Of a stretch of 64,000 bases of DNA, positions 26,540-36,299 are shown in pieces. The position numbers and the translations under genes are program-made. Source of the stretch: JANLUX01 sp031366005 (lineage in GTDB: Bacteria; Bacteroidota; Bacteroidia; AKYH767-A; OLB10); the NCBI GenBank assembly GCA_031366005.1, contig JANLZB010000076.1, positions 99,758 through 163,757 of the forward strand. The letters run 5' to 3'. A model generated the notes under the pieces. The model ran no database searches. It was given only the letters and a program-made list of their open reading frames with translations, and was not told where the DNA came from. The number at the start of each line of letters is the position of its first letter. Positions within the stretch are counted from its first letter, which is position 1.

Positions 26540-28909
26540 ATGCTTTATAAAAATTTTTTCCTGATAATAGTTTGGTGCTTTTTGATGCTTTTCAGCAAGG
26601 TAACTTTGGCACAATATGAATATCCTACTCCTCCGGCTCAATTACAAACTATAAAAGCAGGATCCCTTATAATTCCTATGGATACTGTTTATCAAAGAGT
26701 TCCGGGCACACCGGGATATTTTAACCTGAAAGCTTATGGACTGGTGAATGCATTGTTGCAAAGCGAAATACCTGTGATGTGGTCAATAAGGGCAGGAAAG
26801 ACAAGGGCCTCAGCTTTCGCATCGAGAGATTTTATTGCAAATGTTACAAGGGTTTTTCCTGATACTAATATTGCTGCCACCGATACCTTCAGGAACGGAC
26901 CTTTTATTATTGACAGTGCATGGGTAACGAAAGCATTATCCATTATTTCTTCCTATGGAAATAACGTTTATCTGTATAAATTAAATGCTAACACTTCAAT
27001 AGATATTCGTTACAATTTAACCTTTAAGCCTTATATATTATTACTGAATGATACCAATCATCAAACTACAGGACCACCGCAGGCATTTGATACAATAACG
27101 GTTCATGTTTTACAGGAAGCAGGATTTGGAAGTAATTCTTATTACCTGCAAATTCCGGCAGGTAAAATTTTTACTCCTGCTCCCGGTTATTCAATGATTT
27201 CAGAAGCACATTATGCAGGTGGAGATACTACGCATGTTAATCCTGTAATGCGTTATATAAATCAGTATGGAGCTAATCTTATTGTGAAGTGTGCAGCTAT
27301 AGGCACTTTTGAAAATATTGCTCATATTATGACGAATAATGGCATTGATTCAATGTCTACTATTTCTGCCACTAATTATTATAATCCTGATCAGGCAATT
27401 GCACAGTTCTTAGGTAATTTATATACATCTTATGGAGAATATGTATTCTGGAATGTTAAATCAGGAAGCACGTTTAACTCTTCTATAGCTTATCAGATTG
27501 TGAGAGGTACAGGTACAAGCCCAAATTATATAGTTACAGGAGCTAAATTAAGACCAAATACGCAGAAAGGCGGTAATGTGTTTTATCTTCCGGGCCACGA
27601 CTTCTATTCTTACAATAATGGCAACTCAAATGATAATAATAAAATCAACGGACGAAGGATATTTCTTAACGCAGCATTAATTCCACCTAATGATTCTGCA
27701 GCTTTGGATTTTACCACAGACATTGCTTTAAGTATGATTGCTCAAAGTGGACTTGCTGTTAAGAATGAATCTTTCAAGATCTATATTATTGCAAGTAACA
27801 TAGGTCATTGGAGAGCTAAAAATATTTCAGTTCAAATACCATTTCCTGCCGGATTAATTTATCAGTCTCATACTTTAACAAATGGTATTTTTAATAGTGG
27901 AACGGGTGTGTGGTCGCTTGATTCGTTAATTAAAGGCAGAACGGATACATTGGCTTTAACTGTAAAAATTAATCAACTGGGTAATATTGTTTTCAATGGG
28001 ATTGCATTAAATGAATCTTTTGAAACTGTCAAACCTAATAACAGTACTTCTATTACGTTGTTTGGGGTAAGCCGTCCTGATGCAAATTTAGATACGATGA
28101 TTTTTAGCAGTCCTTTATTCCAGGATATTAATACAAAGAACAACGATACAGATGAGGATGGAGGACCTTTTGGAAATCTTCAGATTCTTAACGGGCCTTA
28201 TCATGGCACTGCACAGGTTATTAATGGTGATACGATCAGATATACATTGGGTGCCGGTTATACAGGTATTGATAGTCTTCAATACCTCACCTGCGATCAA
28301 TATCCATTATGTGATTCAACCTGGGTGCTGATTAATATTCAATCACCATTACCAATCACTTTATTAAAGTTTGAAGGAAAACGAAACAATGGAAAGGTGG
28401 ATCTTCACTGGATAACATTATCTGAAAAAAATAATGATTACTTCAGTATTGAAAGAGGTACAGATGCTTCTTCTTTTGAGGCACGTGGAGTTGTAGATGG
28501 ATCAGGAAACTCAAACATCATACGTGATTATTATTTTTCTGATATTGATGATGATGATCCCGTTTACTATTACCGTTTGCGTCAATTTGATTTTAATGGG
28601 GATGCACATCTTTCACCTGTTATTGCACTTACTCATAAGCAAGACAAGGGATTATATTTTAACTTGATTCCAAATCCGGTGGGAAAAAATCAGCAGCTGC
28701 TGGCACTTATTAAATCTTTTCAACAGTCAACCGCAACATTAAATATTGCTGATATCACAGGCCGTATAATCATAAAAAAAGAAATAAATATCACCGGAGG
28801 TAACCAGATCGAATTTTTAAACATCACTGATAATCTTGAAACAGGATGTTATATTGCAACTTTGTTTAAGCAGTATGAAACAACAAGTGTCAGGTTAGTT
28901 ATCCAATAA
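26540..28909 (+). CDS. Secreted T9SS cargo protein with DUF11-like domain and C-terminal sorting domain
   Basis: An ATG at 26480 opens the frame, but the internal ATG at 26540 gives a conventional signal peptide (MLYKNFFLIIVWCFLMLFSK, cleavage after LAQ), so that start is preferred. The mature protein has a long N-terminal part of unknown fold, a DUF11-like Ig segment near residues 410-490 (FTTDIALSMIAQSGLAVKN), a middle segment with LQYLTCDQYPLCDSTWV, and PLPITLLKFEGKR...VDLHWITLSEKNNDYFSIER that often precedes the sorting signal. The last 80 residues (NLIPNPVGKNQQLL... CYIATLF) are a type A T9SS sorting domain. It is probably displayed on the cell surface. Function unknown. Confidence 0.85.
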   Translation: MLYKNFFLIIVWCFLMLFSKVTLAQYEYPTPPAQLQTIKAGSLIIPMDTVYQRVPGTPGYFNLKAYGLVNALLQSEIPVMWSIRAGKTRASAFASRDFIANVTRVFPDTNIAATDTFRNGPFIIDSAWVTKALSIISSYGNNVYLYKLNANTSIDIRYNLTFKPYILLLNDTNHQTTGPPQAFDTITVHVLQEAGFGSNSYYLQIPAGKIFTPAPGYSMISEAHYAGGDTTHVNPVMRYINQYGANLIVKCAAIGTFENIAHIMTNNGIDSMSTISATNYYNPDQAIAQFLGNLYTSYGEYVFWNVKSGSTFNSSIAYQIVRGTGTSPNYIVTGAKLRPNTQKGGNVFYLPGHDFYSYNNGNSNDNNKINGRRIFLNAALIPPNDSAALDFTTDIALSMIAQSGLAVKNESFKIYIIASNIGHWRAKNISVQIPFPAGLIYQSHTLTNGIFNSGTGVWSLDSLIKGRTDTLALTVKINQLGNIVFNGIALNESFETVKPNNSTSITLFGVSRPDANLDTMIFSSPLFQDINTKNNDTDEDGGPFGNLQILNGPYHGTAQVINGDTIRYTLGAGYTGIDSLQYLTCDQYPLCDSTWVLINIQSPLPITLLKFEGKRNNGKVDLHWITLSEKNNDYFSIERGTDASSFEARGVVDGSGNSNIIRDYYFSDIDDDDPVYYYRLRQFDFNGDAHLSPVIALTHKQDKGLYFNLIPNPVGKNQQLLALIKSFQQSTATLNIADITGRIIIKKEINITGGNQIEFLNITDNLETGCYIATLFKQYETTSVRLVIQ

Positions 28910-29005
28910 ATCCAAACCTTCTAATAAATTGTTATGAAGAACATTAAAATGTTAAAAACCTTTCATTATATCAGAATATCAGCTTTTTAACAGGAGTATA
29001 ATAAG

Positions 29006-29013
29006 TATATTTG
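29006..29013 (+). promoter_or_regulatory. Probable -7 promoter box of cmk
   Basis: TATATTTG is an exact match to the Bacteroidota TAnnTTTG -7 element; it ends 18 bases before the cmk ATG at 29032, giving a short leader. No convincing -33 element was seen at the expected distance. Confidence 0.5.
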
Positions 29014-29031
29014 TAGAACTATTTAAACTTT

Positions 29032-29748
29032 ATGAAGGCCAGATTAATAGTAGCAATAGATGGATACTCATCCTGCGGTAAAAGTACTGTAGCAAAGGCT
29101 TTGGCTCACAAACTTAAACTTCATTATATAGATTCAGGTTCCATGTATAGGGCTGTTACTTTATATTTTATTCAAAATAATATTCCCATTCCATTACCTG
29201 AGGAGTTGAATGATAGTAAATACGATTATGAAAAGGTTTTAAGTAACATTCAAATATCTTTTCGAATCAATCCTAAAACAGATTTTTCTGAAGTTTATCT
29301 CAATGGTGTGAATGTGGAGAATATGATCCGCTCAATGGAAATTTCTGAAAATGTAAGTCATGTAAGTTCAATTAAAGCAGTGAGAACTAAAATGGTTCAT
29401 CTGCAGCAAATGGCAGTGGATGAAGGAAGCCTTGTGATGGATGGCCGTGATATTGGCACCACCGTTTTTCCACATGCTGACCTCAAAATATTTATGAAAG
29501 CTGATCCGATGGTGAGAGCTAAACGCAGGTTTGATGAAATGCGTGAGAAGGGAGTGAAAGTAACAATGGAAGAAGTGATTAATAATATTTTAAGCCGCGA
29601 CTATGAGGATACCCATCGAGAAGAAAGTCCTTTGCGCAGAGCTTCTGATGCTATAATTCTTGATAATACTCATCTGAACTTTGATGAGCAGGTAGAATTT
29701 GTAATGGAAGAAATAAAGAAACTGAATTCAGTAGATGTTAAATTTTAG
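29032..29748 (+). CDS. cmk: Cytidylate kinase
   Basis: 238 residues. P-loop DGYSSCGKSTVAKALA near the N-terminus, DSGSMYRAVTLYF for nucleotide binding, and VMDGRDIGTTVFPHADLKIFM, all typical of CMP kinase. It phosphorylates CMP/dCMP in pyrimidine salvage and DNA precursor supply. Start at the ATG at 29032, 18 bases after a -7 box. ispH follows on the same strand, a common arrangement in Bacteroidota. Confidence 0.95.
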   Translation: MKARLIVAIDGYSSCGKSTVAKALAHKLKLHYIDSGSMYRAVTLYFIQNNIPIPLPEELNDSKYDYEKVLSNIQISFRINPKTDFSEVYLNGVNVENMIRSMEISENVSHVSSIKAVRTKMVHLQQMAVDEGSLVMDGRDIGTTVFPHADLKIFMKADPMVRAKRRFDEMREKGVKVTMEEVINNILSRDYEDTHREESPLRRASDAIILDNTHLNFDEQVEFVMEEIKKLNSVDVKF

Positions 29749-29824
29749 ATTATAAATTATAGATTATTATAAATTAACATTATTAATTTAAAATTCAACA
29801 TCTATAATTTAAAATTTTAGAGAA

Positions 29825-30721
29825 ATGCAGGTAACAATAGATAGCAATTCAGGTTTTTGTTTTGGTGTAGTGTATGCTATCCAGATGGCAGAAGATGAGT
29901 TGGACCGTACGGGGCATTTGTATTGTTTAGGAGATATTGTTCACAATAATATGGAGGTGGATCGGCTTCGTACGAAGGGCCTTGAAATAATTGACCATGA
30001 AAAATTAAAAAACCTCCGTGATTGCAAAGTACTCATTCGGGCCCATGGTGAACCTCCTGAAACTTATCAGCTTGCTATAAAAAATAATATTGAACTCATT
30101 GATGCTTCCTGTCCTGTTGTTTTGAAATTACAAAACCGTGTTCAAACCACTTTTAATAATATTGATGATGATAATTCACAGATTGTTATTTATGGCGAAG
30201 AAGGACATGCTGAAGTAAATGGATTGGTGGGACAAACTAAAGGAAAAGCCATTGTTGTGAAAACAGAGGATGACCTTAATAAAATTGATTTCTCCAAACC
30301 TGTTTTTTTCTTTTCTCAAACCACTAAAAGCACTGCCGGTTTTGAAAAAATGGAGCAGATGATCCAGCAACGAATCATTAAACAGAAAGGTTCAATGGAG
30401 GAAAGTGATTTTGTAAGTAATGATACCCTCTGCCGCCAGGTAAGCAATCGTGAACCACAGATGCGAAAGTTTGCTAAGGAACATGAAGTAGTAATTTTTG
30501 TAAGTGGTAAAAAAAGTTCTAACGGTAAAGCCCTTTTTAGTGTTTGTGAACAAACAAATCCACGCAGTTATTTTATCAGCAGTTCAGATGAGCTGAACAC
30601 AGCATGGTTTGAAAATGTAAATTCTGTTGGTATTTGTGGTGCTACTTCAACTCCTGTATGGCTGATGGAAGATGTAAGCAAAGAGATAAAAAAGTTATCA
30701 GTAAAAGTTTTTAAATTCTGA
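29825..30721 (+). CDS. ispH: 4-hydroxy-3-methylbut-2-enyl diphosphate reductase
   Basis: 298 residues, the LytB/IspH fold. Three conserved iron-sulfur cysteines are in place: C12 (SGFCFGV), the second in DASCPVVLK and the third in NDTLCRQVSNRE; IRAHGEPPE and SSNGKALF complete the family pattern. It makes IPP and DMAPP in the last step of the MEP isoprenoid pathway. The 76 bases between cmk and ispH are AT-rich with repeated ATTATAAATTATAGATTA-like words. Confidence 0.94.
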   Translation: MQVTIDSNSGFCFGVVYAIQMAEDELDRTGHLYCLGDIVHNNMEVDRLRTKGLEIIDHEKLKNLRDCKVLIRAHGEPPETYQLAIKNNIELIDASCPVVLKLQNRVQTTFNNIDDDNSQIVIYGEEGHAEVNGLVGQTKGKAIVVKTEDDLNKIDFSKPVFFFSQTTKSTAGFEKMEQMIQQRIIKQKGSMEESDFVSNDTLCRQVSNREPQMRKFAKEHEVVIFVSGKKSSNGKALFSVCEQTNPRSYFISSSDELNTAWFENVNSVGICGATSTPVWLMEDVSKEIKKLSVKVFKF

Positions 30722-30765
30722 ACTGAAAACAGCTTTATATCGTTTTTCCAGTAAGAGTTCTTAAT

Positions 30766-31533
30766 TCAGATGTATCCTGCCAGTTTGTAAGTAACAATCC
30801 CAATCCATTCATGTATTAAAGTATCCCAGTGATTAATATTTTCTGCATCGGGAATAATAATTCTGTCGGGCGTGTAAATTCCTTTTCCTGAGCGCTCATC
30901 TACAGAAAAGGGATCCACTTTTAAACCTGCATTTTCAAAACACATCAGCGACCTGCGCATGTGTGTAGCAGAAGTTATGAGTAAAAAGTGATTACCATAC
31001 TTATTTGTTTTTAAAATCTTTGTGCTGAAAACTGCATTTTCATAAGTGTTTCGGCTTTCGTTTTCAATTATTACATCTTCTATTGGAACACAGCATTTAT
31101 AAAGCAGCTGAGCTAACCATGCAGCCTCTTTCCAATCTTTAAATAATATATATCCAGATCCTCCGCTAAGCAATATTTTGTTTATTTTTTTATCATGATA
31201 AAGCTGGATTGCCTGCAGCACACGATCAACACTGCTGGCGTACACCACACGCCCTGCTTCATTGTTATAATAACGCATACTTCCTCCTAACACAATTCCA
31301 ACATCATAAGGTTGCATAATAAGCGATGCATTACGTGAAGGGACTTCCCACCATTGTAAAACAGTATTTACAATAAAAGGATTGGTAAGAAATATTAAGA
31401 GTGCAAACCCAACTTTCAGAAATCGTTTCTTAATCTTTTCATTCCGAAGACAGAAACCAAACAGAAAACAGGCGATAATCCATACCGTTGGTGATGTTAA
31501 GGAATCAAAAATTTTAGAGGCGATAAAAAACAT
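30766..31533 (-). CDS. YdcF/ElyC family protein (DUF218)
   Basis: 255 residues. Two hydrophobic segments (about 12-28 and 38-58) precede a DUF218 domain with DVGIVLGGSMRYYN, ILLSGGSGYILFKDWKEA, ENESRNTYENAVFSTKIL and FLLITSATHMRRSLMCFENAGL. ElyC/SanA-type members affect cell-envelope integrity, possibly through undecaprenyl-linked intermediates. It converges with ispH and is divergent from the large T9SS gene at 31652. Confidence 0.85.
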   Translation of the reverse strand: MFFIASKIFDSLTSPTVWIIACFLFGFCLRNEKIKKRFLKVGFALLIFLTNPFIVNTVLQWWEVPSRNASLIMQPYDVGIVLGGSMRYYNNEAGRVVYASSVDRVLQAIQLYHDKKINKILLSGGSGYILFKDWKEAAWLAQLLYKCCVPIEDVIIENESRNTYENAVFSTKILKTNKYGNHFLLITSATHMRRSLMCFENAGLKVDPFSVDERSGKGIYTPDRIIIPDAENINHWDTLIHEWIGIVTYKLAGYI

Positions 31534-31651
31534 ACATTAATTGTCAGCCCGGTAAAACTACTAATCCATTATATCTTTATAGGTTAAGTACTAAAATATC
31601 GTCCAATAATTATTTATATTTACATTCTTAAAATTACTATAATTAAATATA

Positions 31652-34600
31652 ATGATGCAGAAAACAAATTCAATAACAATTTTTTGTTTTTTTTTGTTTT
31701 TTTGTGTCAGTAACACATTTAGCCAGCCAAAAAAAATTTTATTGCCATTCGCAGTTCCTTCCAATGATGATCCTTGCAATTCAATTGCATTATCCGTGAG
31801 CTCTAATTGCAATATGGCAACTTATACTAATGCGAGCGCCACTCCAACCAGTGGTCCTGCGGTACCAACGTGTGGTAATTATCAAGGTGATGATGTATGG
31901 TTTTCAATCATTATACCTGCCAGTGGATCCATTCAGATTCAATCTGCTGCCGGGGTAATAACTGATGGAGCCATGGCTGCCTATTCAGGTACTTGTTCAG
32001 GGACATTAACAGAGATTGCATGTAGTGATGATGTGGTAGGATTTATGCCGCAGTTAACATTTAATGGGTTATCACCAGGTAATACTATTTTTTTAAGATT
32101 CTGGAGTTATGGAAATACGATCCAGGGTACATTCCAGCTATGTGTAGTGAATTTATGTCCTTCAATTCCTGCAAATGACAACCCGTGCAGCGCTATTGTG
32201 TTGCCGGTAAATAGCTCATGTACATATGTTACCTATACAAATGCTTGTGCCACCGCCACTACTGGAGTTACTGCTCCTACTTGCGGGAATTATTTGGGAG
32301 GTGATGTATGGTTTTTAATACTTATTCCAGCAAGCGGATCCATTCAAATTCAATCAAATACAGGCGTAATGACAGATGGAGCAATGGCTGCCTATTCAGG
32401 CACTTGTTCAGGAGCATTAACACAGATTGCCTGTGATGATGATGCGGGTCCCGGGCTTATGCCGCAGTTAACTTTGTCAGGACTTACACCGGGAGCTACT
32501 ATTTTTATTAGATTTTGGGAATACGGGAATGATAATAACGGCACTTTCCAGATTTGTGTAATCGATTTATGTCCTGGAGTAGGTCCTCCTGCAAATGATG
32601 ATCCTTGCAATGCACAATCAATTCAATTAGGGGTTTACACTCCCGGTAGCATAACTATATGTGCTTCGGCACTTAATGAGCCTTCTACTCCAGCCTGTTG
32701 GACTAATGGTGCGGTTAACACCGTTTGGTATAGTGTTGTCGCAAGTTCACCATCTCTCCGTATCCGTTGTAACCCCGTAACTTTAACTGATCCTCAAATC
32801 GCATTGTATAGTGGAAGTTGCGGACCGGGTTTAATATTAAAAGGATGTAATGATAATGGTGCTTCGTGCGGCTCAATTTCTTTATTTTCTGATCTAACAG
32901 TAGCCGGATTAACAATAGGTCAAACCTATTACATTGCAGTGGATGGATATTTGGATTTAGTAGGTTCCTTTAATTTGCTTGTGATAAATGGTACTCAACC
33001 GCTTCCTCCGATTCCCGGACAGGATTGCGGTTTTTTTCAGCCTGTGTGCGGTCAGTCATTTACAGTGGGAAATCCGGGATTTACAGGCGTTGGTAATGTT
33101 TGTGATTTTGATGGAACAGGTGCTAACTGCCTTGATGCTGGTGAGCGTGCTTCAGCATGGTATGAGTTTACTATCTCAGCTAATGGAAATCTGGAATTCA
33201 ATATTGTACCTAACGATTGGCCCGGTTCACCGAGCACAGCAAGCACTGATTATGATTTTGCGTTGTGGAAATCAGCAGGAACCGGGGCTGTTAGCTGTGC
33301 CACTATTGCTGCAGGTGCTGTTCCATTGCGTTGTAATTTTGACTTTCTGGGTGTAACTGGTTTATATGGAACTACTGCCAATGCTTCGCCCCCGGCTTAT
33401 CCTGGATTCGGAACTTCATATGAAACACAACTCTCTGTTTCTGCTGGAGATAAATACATTCTGGTAATAAGTAATTACAGCACCAGCTCCAGTGGTTTCA
33501 ATCTGAATTTCAGTGGTGCGTCACCCATCACTTATGGTGCAGGTCCTGGATCCACAGCTTATTGGTCAGGTTCAGCTGGTACTGATTGGTTTAATATCAA
33601 TAACTGGGGCGGATGTGGTATTCCTACCTGTTCAACCAATGCAGTTATTGTTGCCGGGATAAGTAATCAACCTGTTATTAATGCTACAGCTAACTGTCAG
33701 TCACTCACCATTAATCCGGGTGCAGCTTTAACGCTTCAGGCTGCAGCCATATTAAATTTATGTGGTGATTATTTAAACAATGGAACGCTGAATGCCAATC
33801 CGGGAGCACAGGTACTTCTGAATAATGGAAGTGTAGTACAGAATCTAAGCGGTAATATGATTGGTAATAATGCTTTTCCAATTCTCAAAATAAATAAAAC
33901 CGGTGGCTCAGGAATATTAAACCATGATCTTAATCTTAAAAGTTATCTCCATATTATGAACGCTACAAGTGTATTTGATGTGGGTTCCAAAACAGTTAAG
34001 ATTGCAGGCGATTTTCTAAATAATGCTGGAGGTACATATACAAACGCAGTACCCGGCTTGCTGGAGTTTAATGGAACAAATACACAATGGTTTTATAACA
34101 GCAGCAATGGAACTATGCCTGATATAAGGATCAATAATAGATCTACCATCGGGCTTGAATTGCAGAATACTTTAACGTTAAATTCTTTTGCTAAGCTTAC
34201 ACTCGATAGTGGAATTATCAGGGGAAATGGATTTGAAGTTGTGCTTTTAAATAGAAATTCAAATGCTTCAACTCCAGGTAATTCTGTAAGTTATGTTGAA
34301 AATGTATTGAGGCGTTACATTAATCCGACAGGCACTTATGATTTTCCGGTCGGTACAATTACTAAAGGATTTCAGCTAGTCAATATTGATTTTGCATATC
34401 CCGCTTTTCCTACTTTAATTGATAACATTGCTGTTAATTTTAGCACTTATGCAACCCCCTCTGCTTTAGGTGCAACTGATTGCGCGGTTACATTTTCCAA
34501 CCCAGGTCTCGATAATGGGTTCTGGGCATTTTCTGCCAATGCAAATTCAACAACGGGAAAATTTGATTTAACTCTTAACAATGCCGGATATTCCAATGCA

Positions 34601-35308
34601 TCAGGATCAAACGGGTGGACTATTATGAGCAACAACGGATCAGGTTGGACACTTGCTAATGGCACCTGTGTACCCTCTCCGGTAACGGCTGTTACACGCA
34701 TTGGTATGAGTGGCTTGCTTAATTACGCTACTGCCCAATCACCATCAACACCATTGCCGGTTAAATGGCTATATTTCACTGCAAAACCACTCGGTAATTT
34801 CATAAAGTTAGCATGGGCTACTGCAAGCGAGGATAATAATGATGGTTTTGAAGTTTACAGGAGTATTAATCAATTTGATTTTGAAAAAATAGGTTGGGTT
34901 GATGGACATGGTAACAGTAACGTGATTATTACCTATGGTTATATTGACAAGACTGCAAAACCGGGTATTAATTATTATTACCGGCTTAAGCAGGTTGATT
35001 TCAATGGAAATTATGAGCAATCAAAAACGGTAACCGCCCGATTGAATTTTCATTCCATTACCATTACTCCTAACCCTGTGCTAAACCAGGCGCTTGTTTC
35101 TTTTTACTCTGAAAATAAAAATATCCGTCTTGATTTATTGCTGCCTACCGGTGAACTTGTAAAAACATTAATACAGGAAATGGTGGAGGATGAAAATCAA
35201 ACCTATTTATTGGATCCTGAAAAACTTTCACTTGCGCCCGCATGTTATATACTCCGGTTAATTGAAGACGATACAGTTAGCCATGTAGCTTTTTGTTATA
35301 TCAGATAA
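31652..35308 (+). CDS. Large secreted T9SS protein with three tandem N-terminal repeats
   Basis: 1218 residues. N-terminal signal peptide (FCFFLFFCVSNTFSQ). Then three tandem domains, starting SNDDPCN, ANDNPCS and ANDDPCN, spaced 137 and 140 residues apart (31763, 32174 and 32594), each with a beta-rich body containing DVWF/TVWY, SIQIQS/SLRIRC and AAYSGTCSG/ALYSGSCG segments. A longer region follows (AWYEFTISANGNLEFNI; SITYGAGPGSTAYWSG), then YFTAKPLGNFIKLAWATASEDNNDGFEVYR and a C-terminal T9SS sorting domain (ITITPNPVLNQALVSF). It may be a cell-surface adhesin or surface-layer protein, but no enzymatic domain is visible. Confidence 0.88.
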   Translation: MMQKTNSITIFCFFLFFCVSNTFSQPKKILLPFAVPSNDDPCNSIALSVSSNCNMATYTNASATPTSGPAVPTCGNYQGDDVWFSIIIPASGSIQIQSAAGVITDGAMAAYSGTCSGTLTEIACSDDVVGFMPQLTFNGLSPGNTIFLRFWSYGNTIQGTFQLCVVNLCPSIPANDNPCSAIVLPVNSSCTYVTYTNACATATTGVTAPTCGNYLGGDVWFLILIPASGSIQIQSNTGVMTDGAMAAYSGTCSGALTQIACDDDAGPGLMPQLTLSGLTPGATIFIRFWEYGNDNNGTFQICVIDLCPGVGPPANDDPCNAQSIQLGVYTPGSITICASALNEPSTPACWTNGAVNTVWYSVVASSPSLRIRCNPVTLTDPQIALYSGSCGPGLILKGCNDNGASCGSISLFSDLTVAGLTIGQTYYIAVDGYLDLVGSFNLLVINGTQPLPPIPGQDCGFFQPVCGQSFTVGNPGFTGVGNVCDFDGTGANCLDAGERASAWYEFTISANGNLEFNIVPNDWPGSPSTASTDYDFALWKSAGTGAVSCATIAAGAVPLRCNFDFLGVTGLYGTTANASPPAYPGFGTSYETQLSVSAGDKYILVISNYSTSSSGFNLNFSGASPITYGAGPGSTAYWSGSAGTDWFNINNWGGCGIPTCSTNAVIVAGISNQPVINATANCQSLTINPGAALTLQAAAILNLCGDYLNNGTLNANPGAQVLLNNGSVVQNLSGNMIGNNAFPILKINKTGGSGILNHDLNLKSYLHIMNATSVFDVGSKTVKIAGDFLNNAGGTYTNAVPGLLEFNGTNTQWFYNSSNGTMPDIRINNRSTIGLELQNTLTLNSFAKLTLDSGIIRGNGFEVVLLNRNSNASTPGNSVSYVENVLRRYINPTGTYDFPVGTITKGFQLVNIDFAYPAFPTLIDNIAVNFSTYATPSALGATDCAVTFSNPGLDNGFWAFSANANSTTGKFDLTLNNAGYSNASGSNGWTIMSNNGSGWTLANGTCVPSPVTAVTRIGMSGLLNYATAQSPSTPLPVKWLYFTAKPLGNFIKLAWATASEDNNDGFEVYRSINQFDFEKIGWVDGHGNSNVIITYGYIDKTAKPGINYYYRLKQVDFNGNYEQSKTVTARLNFHSITITPNPVLNQALVSFYSENKNIRLDLLLPTGELVKTLIQEMVEDENQTYLLDPEKLSLAPACYILRLIEDDTVSHVAFCYIR
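31763..33000 (+). repeat. Tandem intragenic domain repeats
   Basis: Three domain copies begin at 31763, 32174 and 32594. Copies 1 and 2 are exactly 411 bases apart and remain similar at DNA level, with stretches such as TGGCTGCCTATTCAGG identical in both, while copy 3 is more diverged. This points to a fairly recent duplication of one domain. Confidence 0.8.
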
Positions 35309-35317
35309 AGCATCGGT

Positions 35318-35352
35318 TTAAAATTAAGTTCCAAAAAACGTCTTAATTTTAA
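35318..35352. repeat. 11-bp perfect inverted repeat between T9SS gene and parA
   Basis: TTAAAATTAAG (35318-35328) and CTTAATTTTAA (35342-35352) are perfect complements with a 13-base loop. No T-run follows, so it is not a standard terminator, but it could still end transcription of the T9SS gene or bind a protein. Confidence 0.4.
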
Positions 35353-35399
35353 CATGTCACAAACTTCAGGCTTTCAAACAACTTTAAACTTCTCTAATT

Positions 35400-36146
35400 A
35401 TGAAACTCATTGCTGTTTATAATCTCAAAGGTGGTGTGGGTAAAACCGCAGCTTCTGTAAATCTTGCTTATCTCGCATCTGCCGAAGGCATCAAAACACT
35501 GCTCGTTGATATGGATCCTCAGGCTGCCAGTAGTTATTATCTGAGTGCTGAGTCAGATGCAGATGCAACCGATGTTAAGAGTATGGTAAAAGGGAGTTAT
35601 GATATTATTGATAACATCTGGAATACAGCTTATCCGAATCTTGACATTCTACCTTCAGGTACTGATTATCGTAAAATTGAACTTTACCTGAATGATTTAA
35701 AAGATGCAAGCCGCTGGTTGAGTGATTTTGTAAGACCAGTAAAAAAAGATTATGACCTGGTGATAATAGATTGCCCGCCAAACATTACGTTGCTCACCGA
35801 AAATATTTTTCGTAATGCTGATTTTATTTTAGTTCCTGTAGTTCCCACTGTTCTATCAGTCCGCACTTATGAGCAGATTCTGGATTATTTCAACAGTCAT
35901 CGCCTAAACAAAGGCAAGCTATTACCTTTCTTCAGCATGTTTGAAAAGCGGAAGAATATGCACAATGAAACTGTGCGCAGCTTTGCACGTAAGTTTAAAG
36001 AAAGCATAAGTGTAATTATTCCTTACAGCGCTGAAGTAGAAAAAATGGGAATTTATCGTGCACCACTTACAGCTAAACGTCCGAGTGAAGAAGCCTCCAA
36101 AGCATTTGTGAAATTATGGAAGGCAGTGAAGAAGAGAATATCTTAA
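35400..36146 (+). CDS. ParA family ATPase without adjacent ParB
   Basis: 248 residues. Deviant Walker A KGGVGKTAASVNLAYLA (signature lysine present), Walker A' LLVDMDPQAASS and Walker B LVIIDCPPNITLL, all of the ParA/Soj/MinD group. Unlike chromosomal soj/parA, no ParB gene follows; the downstream gene codes for an outer-membrane DUF3943 protein. It could position a protein or organelle rather than the chromosome. Assignment of fold is secure; the job is unknown. Confidence 0.85.
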   Translation: MKLIAVYNLKGGVGKTAASVNLAYLASAEGIKTLLVDMDPQAASSYYLSAESDADATDVKSMVKGSYDIIDNIWNTAYPNLDILPSGTDYRKIELYLNDLKDASRWLSDFVRPVKKDYDLVIIDCPPNITLLTENIFRNADFILVPVVPTVLSVRTYEQILDYFNSHRLNKGKLLPFFSMFEKRKNMHNETVRSFARKFKESISVIIPYSAEVEKMGIYRAPLTAKRPSEEASKAFVKLWKAVKKRIS

Positions 36147-36299
36147 TTACTTTTTACACTTAACTTCTTCAAAGACTAATTAATCTTCAACATTTTTATT
36201 GTTTTAGAATCTCATGTGGATTTGAGTTTGTTAGATTGTTATAGAATAGTAATCCTAAAGGAAATGGCACCGCCTTTGATTGCATGATTAAACTGTTGT

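Noticed and set aside
31690..31730. Poly-T rich start of the large T9SS gene as a frameshift slippage site
   Set aside because: The T-rich stretch encodes a normal phenylalanine-rich signal peptide and the frame stays open.
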